Shown: in pieces, positions 38,560 to 48,296 of the stretch | Layout of the letters: each line of letters starts with the position of its first letter | Numbering within the stretch: position 1 is the stretch's first letter | Origin: Cylindrotheca closterium | Lineage: Eukaryota; Bacillariophyta; Bacillariophyceae; Bacillariales; Bacillariaceae | Reading direction: 5' to 3' | DNA length: 64,000 nucleotides | Assembly (NCBI GenBank): GCA_933822405.4 | Contig: CAKOGP040002169.1 | Coordinates: 121,058 to 185,057, forward strand | Notes under the pieces: generated by a model | The model's database searches: none | What the model was told of the DNA's origin: nothing | What the model saw: only the letters and a program-made list of their open reading frames with translations | Made by a program: the position numbers and the translations under genes

Positions 38560-41500
38560 ATGTCCTACGCTTCATCTGACAGCTCTCTCGATGACTCAAA
38601 ATCCCTCTCAGGGGCTAGCAGTACAATGTACAGCACTTCTCCATCCTTTGCAGTTGACGAAGATGACACCTTTATCGATTCATCAAAGGCGTCAACGAGG
38701 CGGAGGCAAGGGAGACAGGAATCACAAGCGTTGCTCGACTTCTTTGCGAGAGATAGGAAAGTCGCATGGCTGCGTCGTTTAATCTATCTCGCCATTCTCT
38801 TGCTTGGTCTTGGGGTTGCGCTTTTGGTGTATTTTGCGATTGAGAACGAAGAAAAGCAAGCATTCGAAAACCACTTCCAAGAGGATGCAACTCAAGTTCT
38901 TCAGTCCTTTACGTTGACAATTGATTTGGCGTTTGGTGCTCTGAACACGTTTGCACTGAACATTGCTTCATTTGCCAGAGCAACGAACCAAACTTGGCCC
39001 AACGTCACCGTGCCTGATTTTGGCGCCAAAGCTGAAACCACTCGAGGTACGGCGTATGCATGTACTTGGGGTGCTGGAGTATTCGTTCTTTGTTTGTCTC
39101 ACCGACTTTGCTGCTTCAATCTAGCTCTGTCCAAGGCCCTTTATCTAGGCCTTTATATGAACGTTCAGGCGGAGGAAAGGAACCAGTGGGAAGCTTACAC
39201 AGCTGAGAATGGGAGGACCTGGGTTCAGGAATCACTAGAGTTCCAGAAGAGGCAAAATCTTGTCCAAGATCAACTTGCTAATGTGGGTGTCTCAAGTATG
39301 GAAGATGTTATGTTTTGGGATGTGATATTCGACTACGATGAGTATGAGAAGCCTGAAGAACAATGGGGAGAAGGCGGTACAAATCTAACAGGGCCGTATT
39401 TGCCTTTCTGGCAGAACTCTCCAATGATACCAGTTGAGCCACCATACAAGTAAGTCTTCTTGAGTAAATTATCTAACCAGCAGGGCGATAACTCTAACAT
39501 AGTGCCGCCTGAAAAAGTTGGGATCTTTATAGCTGGCCTGGAACGGGAGAAGTTCCACAGATCTTTAAAGACCACAACCCCATTTTTTCAGAGACGTATT
39601 TGATCGCTGAAGAACACGAGGCCGAAGTATTGGAGGAAATAAAGGCATCGGAACCTTTCCACGAAGCGTACATTCAGACAGGCGAGGAAGCGTTGGTAAG
39701 TTCAGCGATAGGTTCGAGCGCTTAAAACTCAAATGAAGCCATATCTGATTTGCCTAACAAAATCAATCTCGTGCAATTCGTTGCGGCGATCGAAGGCCCC
39801 GATTTTCGATCTTTATTACCCTATCATTCCGGAAATGGCAGATTGGGTACAGGTGCCGTTCGATAATGGAGAGTACATTCCGTCAGATCATCGTGTTGGA
39901 GCTATTATTGTTGCGGCTTCCTATTGGCGAGACTGGATCAAAGGAATCCTACCAGAGGGTGAGTTATCAATGTTGATAGTATTCATGTGAATTCCAGTAC
40001 AAATACTGACCACTGGCGCCATACTGTTGCAATCTAGGCCGAGATGGCGTGATCATCACTTGGACGAGCCCCTGTGCACCTTCCTTCACCTATCAGATTG
40101 ACGGACCTGATGTGATATACTTGGGAGTAGGAGAGGGGCACGAAGATAAGTTTAGTCATATGAATGTGAAAGCTACATACAAAGACTTGACGAGTAATGC
40201 CTTCAACACTCAAATTTACACCGGAATTCCTTTGAGTTCCGATCCGATTTGTCCTTTCACTCTCAATTTGTACCCGTCAACATTGATGGAAGAAAAGTTT
40301 CGTTCTGGACGGCCTCTACTCTTCTCCATATTGACGATTGGCCTGTTCATGGTCGCTGCATTGGCTCTGTATGCATACGACTACCACGTAGAGCAGCGAA
40401 AGCGAAACCTCGTAGAGACCGCAGAGAAGACTGACGCGATTGTCTCCAACATGCTTCCTGCAAATGTCCGAGACATTCTTTACCACAATGTGGTCGACGA
40501 TGAATCGATATCAAATAATGATGATGACAAGGGTGTTCACTCAATGTTCAAGGGTAGCGTGATCGCAGAGCTGTATCCAAGCGCAACCATTGTTTTTGCT
40601 GATATTTCCCGCTTCACCGCGTGGTCTTCGACTCGGGAACCAACACAAGTGTTTCATCTTCTGGAGGTTCGTACAGTATTCGTCTGTTGACTTGCTGCAG
40701 CTATGACCCTTGCTTACACTCTACCATTATATTTACGCCACAGACTGTTTACGCAAGCTGGGACAAGATTGCCTATCGTTATGATGTCACCAAGATCGAA
40801 ACTGTTGGAGGTACGTGAGATGATGATATGCTTCATTCTGCATCCTAGCCACCATTACAAGCTTTGTCTAACCACTACAATGTGTGTACAGACTGCTACG
40901 TTGCCGTATCTGGAATTCCAGCAGCGCAAGAGGGTCATGCTTTGGCTGCTGCTCGATTCGCAAGAGACATCATCGCCGAGTGGTCAGATCTTGCGACAAA
41001 ATTGGAGGTCTCGCTTGGGCCAGATACTGCGGATCTGAAGGTTAGAATCGGTATTCACTCTGGTCAAGTTACTGCGGGTGTTCTGCGAGGCACCATGGCT
41101 CGCTACCAGCTTTTTGGCGATACTGTCAACACGTGTTCCAGAATCCAAACAAGCTCCGATCCGGGGCGCATTCATGTTTCAACTGCGGCCGCCGAGCTGC
41201 TGCTTGCAAAAGGAAAGGCGAGCTGGCTACGAAAACGCAAGGGAACTGTCAGGCTACGAGGAAAGGGTGACGTTGAAACGTACTGGCTGGCACTCAAGAC
41301 CACCAGACGAGTCGTCAATGGCAAGCGGACGTCCAGTGAGTCATTGGGCCAGATGATTATGATCGAAGAGCATGACGGAGACATTGAAGAAGACACGAAA
41401 TCTGACTCTGAGCTGGAAGACTGGGACAACTTTGGCGATCTTGACGAAGCGGATGCTTCAGGAGACAAGGTGAAGCGTTTGGTTGACTGGAACGCCAACT

Positions 41501-42678
41501 TACTGGCCGACCTCATTAAGCAAATCTTATCAGCGCGTGATTTGTCGTTGGCATCTGATCCTACTATTCTCACTGCCAGAGAAAAGACCATTGGTCATGG
41601 TGGCACAGTACTGGAAGAGTTCAAGGACATCATCGAGGTATCGCCAGGAGATGCAGTTGACAGCGAAGGGAGCAAAGACAGGAATATTACTCAATTTGAT
41701 GAAATCGCAATCGATCAACTGCGAGATTTTCTTTCGCAGGTAGCCAGTATGTACCAATCCAACCATTTCCATAACTTTGAGCATGCAAGCCACGTCACAA
41801 GCTCTGTCCGAAAACTTTTGTCTCGTATTGTCATGGTGGGCAACGAAATCAAAGATCGAAGTGGGCATTCCTATGGCATTACTTCGGATCCCCTCACCCA
41901 ATTTGTGGTGGTCCTGTCAGCGGTAATCCATGACTGTGATCATCCCGGAGTTCCAAATGCCACATTGGTCTCAGAGAATACTGATGCTGCGATCCTGTAC
42001 AATGGGAAGAGCGTTGCCGAGCAGAAAAGTGTAGACCTTTGCTGGGGTCTTCTGATGGAACCAAGCTTTGCCAAGCTCCGGTCGTGCATCTATCACAATG
42101 AAGCTGAGCTGTTGCGTTTCAGACAGTTGCTAGTGAATATTGTCATGGCGACTGATATTGCAGACAAAGAACTTGGTGCTTTGCGCAAGGCTCGATGGAA
42201 GGTGGCCTTTGCGGAGGACTCTCCAGATGGTACCACCGCCATGGCCGACAAGAATCGCAAGGCAACCATTGTTCTGGAGCACTTGATCCAAGCTTCCGAT
42301 GTCTGTCACACCATGCAGCACTGGCATATTTTCCGCAAGTGGAACGAAAGGCTCTTCTTTGAAATGTACTTGGCATACAAGCAGGGTCGATCATTGGTAG
42401 ATCCTCGGGAGAACTGGTATGAGAGTGAGATTGGCTTCTTCAACTTCTACGTGATTCCGTTGGCGAAGAAGCTTGAAACTTGTGGTGTCTTTGGGGTATC
42501 TAGTCACGAATACTTGGAGTATGCAACTGCCAACAAGGAACAGTGGATCCTTGAAGGGAAGGCATGCTTGGAAGAGTACCAGAAGAAGTTTGAGTCGGAG
42601 ATAGGGGATGGTGGGGATACATCAGCTACAAATAAGAAGCTGCACGAAATGAAGAAAGGAAAGAAAGAGGAAGTCTAG
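38560..42678 (+). CDS. membrane guanylate/adenylate cyclase fused to a cyclic-nucleotide phosphodiesterase
   Basis: Seven exons: 38560-39046, 39125-39449, 39533-39695, 39796-39958, 40038-40666, 40744-40810 and 40892-42678, giving 1206 residues. A cytosolic N-terminus is followed by a membrane helix (about 70-92), a roughly 380-residue outside sensor region resembling Cache-type receptors (RNQWEAYTAENGRTW, APIFDLYYPI) and a second helix (about 471-494). The class III cyclase domain (about 560-745) has the metal site FADISRFTAW, KIETVGDCYVAVSG and YQLFGDTVNTCSR. The class I PDE domain (about 880-1150) has FHNFEHASHV, HDCDHPGVPN, MATDI and QASDVCH. One protein can thus make and destroy a cyclic nucleotide. 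Glu in KIETVGD favours GTP, but Gln replaces the Cys normally found in GTP cyclases, so the substrate is open. Exon 4 and 5 edges use less ideal splice sites. Confidence 0.9.
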
Positions 42679-44335
42679 GAAGTAGTAGAGGAAGAAGCGA
42701 AGGTCAACTTATAGAGTGTACACTGTACAATATAACTGAGGAAACACTAATTGTGCTTTGTGTTGTGTTGTTTTGTGATATCTGATGAAGGTCAGTGCTT
42801 TCAATCACTTGTTCGATCTGTGACGCATCAACAATATCAATCACACCGCAGCAATCGCAGACTGTCTATTGATAGCCAACTGTCTGTTCTTCCGTGGAGG
42901 ATGATATGATTCATCCTGTGATGTGGCTCTCAGGCGAGGCTTGCGATCCAAAGGACTCTCTTACGTCCATATACGGTACTGCTTACAGCAGCATATCAGA
43001 AAGTTGCTCGCCTACCAGGTTATAGGCCTTGTACAGATGTCACCTATGTTGAGGTGGGAGGGAAACAAACAAATCTATTTGTCTTGATGTATACTAATCG
43101 GACTTCTTCTTGTTGGCTGCGTCTAGGCCTCTGGTGCTGACGAGCAGCAATGTACTGCAAGGTGGTGTCGAATCCGCTCTGCCTTCGTTAGAGGAATGTT
43201 TCAGTGATTGGAGTAATGAAAAAGCAAATAAATGAGTTTTGCGTAATAATCGAAATTGTAGTTCAATGCTGAAGGATACAGAAACTTGCTTTCTATTTTA
43301 GAGTGGTGGTCAAAGTACTTGTACGCGATACCGGTGTATAGGTATGCTCGCTGCGCTTTTAAATGGTACATTCTCTGATTATACTTCGACTACAGACGAA
43401 GGTATAAAAAAGAGATTCAATTTGGCTCGCAGAGTAGTAGATGAGCCCGCGCAATATCGACAATCAACTTTACGGTTGGACAGGAGGAATGATACCTATA
43501 ATGAAAAATATGTATAGTATAGTCACTATACTGCGAAATACAGATTCATAAACCAATACACTCTGTAAGTGACTTTCTCCAATCTGCTTATTCCGCTTGG
43601 CATTTCTGGTCTCGACGCTCATTAATTATCTACTGAGGCTTCTCCTTACACTACATGAATTTGAAACTGACCTACGTCAGCGATATCTTCGAAATGGTTT
43701 GGCAAAAGCATGGTGTAATCTCCAGTACCGGGACCATGTAATGAGTACCTTTTAGTTTCGCCATGACATTTTGAGGATGCGTCATGATAGATCGATGAGG
43801 CTTCTAGAGGGTGGTTGTCTATTCGTGGATACAGATTGGCTGCTGCCATCGATTTTTGGTTATGATAATTGCTACTCTGTATCAGCTGGCCCAGATTACA
43901 AAGTCAGATTCATGGGCGCCTACTGTAAGTGGAGTATCACTATCCAAGCTGGGGCTTCGACAAAGTGTCATGTCATGAGAATATTTCGAAATTTACTACG
44001 TTTTTGACATCGCTTTTTAGACGTTTACCAACTTAGGAAAGATCACTTCGATGTACGCTTTGGAGGAAACGCAAAGATTCCCATGCCGTTCAAGGATGGT
44101 TTTCGATCCTTCTGACCATAGCTGCGATGAATGCCTTCAATTGGGTTCTTACATCTCAGCGTTCTTGGAATGACACAAGTAGGTCAGTGTTCTACTAATA
44201 CTGCTAACTTTACTAATCCTTTGGTAGCATTATTTGAATAGTGTATGTTACCTTCCATATCAGGCGCTTTTGAGACAAACATATATTCAATACCTTGTGG
44301 GTACAATGGAGCAGGCTTCCCAACAAGCCCAATCC
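42679..44335. other. gene-poor region
   Basis: Apart from a doubtful small gene at 43777-44115 nothing is supported. It contains a gcgcttttaaatgg element near 43353 that resembles others at 45490 and 47565, TATA-like runs near 43500-43530, and GATACCGGTGTATAGG near 43328. Confidence 0.5.
43777..44115 (+). CDS. possible small two-exon gene, function unknown
   Basis: A donor (tact|gtaagt at 43924) and an acceptor (tttttag| at 44020) join two frames into an 80-residue product. It ends with a protein-like sequence: YKVRFMGAY then YVYQLRKDHFDVRFGGNAK and IPMPFKDGF. The second exon (44021-44115) looks more convincing than the first, and a further intron ending at about 43890 (gtatcag) is possible. 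It could be the 3' end of a longer or decayed gene whose upstream exons I cannot identify. I do not recognise a family. Confidence 0.3.
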
Positions 44336-45349
44336 TTAGATAGTCAATAGCTGTCTTGTTTCCACAAAGACTCCCACCAGGGATGCCGCCTGTATCCTCT
44401 CGTCGGTCCCGCTTGCCAAACGATGTTCGACTTGGGACATTCCATTCAGCAACTTTGCAAGAGGCGCAGAATCCAATTTCATGTCAATCAGTTTGGCAGC
44501 CAAGTCGTGCAAAATGTCCGACAAGGCGTATCCCTTCCCAGAGCACATGCCGGTAATATTGGTAAAGGCAGTTTGCATGGTTTCGTTCAAGAGACAGTTG
44601 AGGATTTCGTCAATATCTCTGGGGAGAGGGGCTCCAGAGGTCAAGTAGACGTTGTTTTCGTCCACTTCCTTGTGAGACATGGCAGTCGATTGCAACAAGT
44701 TCAAAACGCGACGCATATCACCGCCACTCAATCGCAAGACGGCCTTCATTCCATCTTCAGAAAGAGCAACATTTTCAGCTTTGGCAACCTCTTCCAATCG
44801 AGATTGAATTTGGTTCTGAGCCAGTGGGGCAAATCGGAATCTTGTGCATCGAGACTGAAGCGCAGGAATAATCTTGGAAACGTAGTTGCAAATGAGGCAA
44901 AAGCGGGCATTCTTGGTATACTTTTCAATGACTCGACGCAATGCAAATTGGGCATCGTTAGTCATGGCATCAGCTTCGTCTAGAATGATCAATTTGACTC
45001 CATTGTTGAAGAGTTGCTTGGTTCCAGCAAACTCCTTAATTTCGTTACGAACCACGTCAATACCACGGGCATCACTGGCATTGAGCTCCAATGTCATACC
45101 ACTGTAAGACTTTCCGTACATTCTCTTGGCGGCTGCGACAATAGTACTAGTCTTTCCTGTTCCAGGAGGTCCGTAGAGGAGCAAGTGAGGGAGGTTGTCG
45201 CTGTCAATCAGGTTGGTGATAATGTTGATGATTTCTTCGTGCGCGACCAAATCCTCTAGACGTTGAGGACGGTACTTCTCTACCCAGGGAAGTTGGACAT
45301 CACTAGATTTATTGATGGATGGATCGACTTGCATGGAACTCGCGGTCAT
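44336..45349 (-). CDS. RFC5: replication factor C small subunit (RFC5 / yeast Rfc3 type)
   Basis: 337 residues, the usual length, in one exon. AAA+ motifs are complete: the RFC box LPWVEKYRPQRLEDLV, Walker A GPPGTGKTST, LELNASDARGID, Walker B ILDEADAMT, RFCLICNYVSKIIPALQSRCTRFRF with the SRC arginine finger, and SGGDMRRVLNLLQST (sensor 2 region). DEAD rather than another Walker B variant, plus the wording of the C-terminal collar (LASGTDERIQAASLVGVF), match human RFC5 and yeast Rfc3. It is one of five clamp-loader subunits that open and load PCNA at primer ends in the nucleus. Nothing unusual is visible. Confidence 0.96.
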   Translation of the reverse strand: MTASSMQVDPSINKSSDVQLPWVEKYRPQRLEDLVAHEEIINIITNLIDSDNLPHLLLYGPPGTGKTSTIVAAAKRMYGKSYSGMTLELNASDARGIDVVRNEIKEFAGTKQLFNNGVKLIILDEADAMTNDAQFALRRVIEKYTKNARFCLICNYVSKIIPALQSRCTRFRFAPLAQNQIQSRLEEVAKAENVALSEDGMKAVLRLSGGDMRRVLNLLQSTAMSHKEVDENNVYLTSGAPLPRDIDEILNCLLNETMQTAFTNITGMCSGKGYALSDILHDLAAKLIDMKLDSAPLAKLLNGMSQVEHRLASGTDERIQAASLVGVFVETRQLLTI

Positions 45350-45939
45350 GTTGCTTTTAATTCTCGGTTATAATGCCGTGATGAAAGCAGAGGAGCCGCA
45401 ATAATAATTAAGTTTGTTTCTGTATGTTGTGTTATAAAAATGCTGATGCCTGTCTGTTACCCGCGCTTTTCTATTTTGACAAACAATACAATGCAATTTG
45501 GCGCGCTTTTAGATGGACTACTTTGACTACATGTAGAACGACACCGCATGACCGAATGGAGATTCCGAATGAATCAACCGATGGGAGCATAGGGTATATA
45601 GTTGACGATTCACCACGTCCAATTCCACTTCGACATATCCAAAACCAAATAACCTCTTTCAAACTGAGCCATTTCTGACTCTTTGTTGTCACAAAAGCAA
45701 AGTTTTGGAAAGCAAATTCAACACGAAAGATCGGGCGATCCACCAATGCTCACCATAGCAAAAAGGGTTCGTCGTATTGAGACAGCAACACGTTTTTCCC
45801 CCCTGAAACGCGACGAACATCTCACCGAATACTGCTCGTCAAGGCCAAAGTTTGGTTGTTAGAGATTTTGATAGAGCCTTTCCAGTATTGAACAACTTAT
45901 CAGAACCACAAATGGTCCTTGTCGCCGAGAATTTTGTCT

Positions 45940-46248
45940 ATGGCACAATTTTTTTACCTCAGTACTTTCGATCTCAAACGAGAAACAAATGTGTTTCCTA
46001 TTCGCAAAGCCCTTAGGCAAGTCAAAGATCCAAAGGGACCCCAATCAATGACAGCACGGACAAACGATCTGTTGACGAAATTGGATTTTGTTCCCTTCCA
46101 CCCCAGGAGAATCAGCAAACGGATCAACGCTTTTCCTTTCGCCCTCTATAAACGCTCAAATCCACATCAGTTCCTCAAAGCCAAGGGAATCAATGCAGAA
46201 GTGAAAAATAAGCGGATGAAAAAATCAATCCATGGACCAGTATCGTGA
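45940..46248 (+). CDS. doubtful small basic protein
   Basis: An open frame of 102 residues from ATG to TGA, rich in Lys and Arg (SKRINAFPFALYKRSNPHQF, VKNKRMKKS), with even codon use. No family or targeting signal is recognised. It could be a short gene, an exon, or chance; neighbours give no help. Confidence 0.25.
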   Translation: MAQFFYLSTFDLKRETNVFPIRKALRQVKDPKGPQSMTARTNDLLTKLDFVPFHPRRISKRINAFPFALYKRSNPHQFLKAKGINAEVKNKRMKKSIHGPVS

Positions 46249-46608
46249 TGACGCATCCATTATTTCTTCGATACTCATCCTACCGTAAGAGATGCATTCT
46301 TCTCCAAACCGTACCTTCAAGTGGCGCATCACCAGCTTGGGTAGCCCTATATCAAGAATGAGGGCTCAGCCACAACCGCTGGCGACTCACTTGTCGATAG
46401 ACGTGTTATCTGCGAACTTGATGACTCTTCATTTGAATAACTTTGAATACGCGTGAAGTTGTACCAATCCATACTGTACATAACATCATCATTTTCATCT
46501 ACTGAAGTCTCAATTTCACATCTTCATTTTGAAACAACCCAGGAAATCTTTGTCGCTGTGCCATGAAAAACGGGACGCCAAGGCGACTCCTTGCCTACTA
46601 CAACTTCG

Positions 46609-47239
46609 TTATCCAATAAGCATATTCGGCCTGGTGTCATTCGAGGGTTCTAATACCAAGCGGTCAATCAATTCAAAACACTCAATTGGTTCTCCTCGGT
46701 TCATCCACCGTACGATCTCTCCTCCTTTTTCTATGCTTCTCATGCATCGTAGGACACGATTCCGTGTCAAATATACGTTGCAACTACCTCTATCTTCGGT
46801 TACTCTAGCAAATGCTCCTCCAAGTGAAAGCATTTTTGTCTCCTCCTCGTATTGCGATAGAAAAAGCACAGCATCTCCTAATCAAAATTCCTTAAATGCA
46901 AACCACCGTAGCCCATCATTCTCGTCCACCAAAAGTTCAACAACTGTATCATGTTTAAACCGCGATCCGTTGATCATGGCATACAAACGATAACCTCTCG
47001 ATTTTAAGATTGGAAGGCCGTAGTTTTCTCCCCCCATGAAGAAAGCACCCTCCAGAAAAACAACCCTCGATTTCCTTTCCGGTGACTCTCTTTTCATCAA
47101 AATATTCTGCTGGAAGACTCCATCCAGATGAAGACTTCGCTGATGCTTCCACACCATTCCTGTAGATATGTTGTATCCTAAACTCCTCATACCAGTACTC
47201 CCACTGTCCCGGTTCATTGACCGTCTCCAACAAGGTCAT
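46609..47239 (-). pseudogene. broken unknown gene (frameshift and in-frame stop)
   Basis: Three protein-like stretches follow one another on the minus strand. The first starts at ATG 47239 (MTLLETVNEPGQWEYWYEEF, on to FDEKRVTGKEIE). Near 47065 the plausible reading jumps one frame (VVFLEGAFFMGGENYG, SRGYRLYAMINGSRF, VVELLVDENDGLRWFAFKEF). At 46882 there is a TGA, after which the same frame continues (LGDAVLFLSQYEEETKML, SLGGAFARVTEDRGSC, ending MLIG). Repair of one base and one stop would give about 210 residues. I do not recognise the family. Introns could explain part of this, but no good splice pair was found. Confidence 0.4.
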
Positions 47240-48296
47240 TTTTCGTTGCACAACGACTATTATGTTCGTGCAAAAATCTCTTGAGACGAAACGAAGTTCT
47301 CATCCTAAAATAAATTGTTGCTGAATAATCTGTTCTTTTTTGAAAAAGGAGACTTCAACCCATATAGTACTCTAAAGGGAAAAGGCGACCAGTCTACGAA
47401 AATGCGAAGGGATGTTGTCTTGAGAAAGGAGGAGAGGGTGACGTTGATACCGGTATAATACTTACTACCGGGTAGAAGAGTTGTCAACGGCAAACTGAAG
47501 AATGATGGAAGTTGTGTAAAAATGCCGATGCCTATCGATACTATATCTATGTTGCCAGCGCTTTTGGTGCGCTTTTGAATAAACCACTTAGACTACAGTG
47601 ACATCGATGTTATGGTTGCCATCACCACTGAGATTAAGCCGAATAACACTGAGTCAATGTGTACGTTGCTAGGTCAATTATCAAATTTCAATCTAGATTT
47701 GTGCGGATAGTTTCGTGCTAGACTTACACTACAGTAGCAAGAACATCCAAGCCACTACTACCTACTACTACAATTGTTGGTTATTTACTGCTCAGCACAC
47801 GAAGCATCAATGCAAGAGATCGTTGATGCCGTCATAGTAGAGAATACTCCTACTGTTGGACGTCCTGCGAAAAACCTGACACAGCAGGGTCTGACAAAAT
47901 ATTTTTCTTTGGCCATAATCTTTTTGTTGCTTGTGGACGATAGTTGCAAGCTAAAATTGGCGTTTTTTCGTTTGTCAGCGTATCGAGTTTCGCCATATTT
48001 TCATGCTCGCGCGATGTGATTCTTCTGAATTTATGTGAACAAACTTCCGATCAATATCTAAATCGATAAGTAACTTTGTCGTATTCGACACGATACGCTT
48101 CGAATGAGACACATCGGAAAGGGAAGCTCGAATCCCACATAACGATGTTTGCGCCGACCCAAGATCCACGAACAAAAACTATGGACAACCAAGAAACAAA
48201 AATCGCGACTCCACAAATCGCCAAATCCTTTCTGTTTGCCAAGCTCACACAAACAAACTTTGGTACAGCACAGAAAGCTTTTTAAAATCAGCAATC

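Larger units (their letters stand above)
45350..48296. other. gene-poor region with decayed coding DNA
   Basis: About 3 kb without a convincing intact gene. It contains a doubtful basic open frame (45940-46248, plus), a broken gene (46609-47239, minus), and two related non-coding segments near 45430-45545 and 47515-47605. The part from 47640 to 48296 should hold the promoter of the large plus-strand gene; nothing else was seen. Confidence 0.5.

Noticed and set aside
46882..46884. In-frame TGA as a selenocysteine codon.
   Set aside because: The same unit also has a frameshift, and no SECIS-like hairpin was recognised downstream, so decay is the simpler reading.
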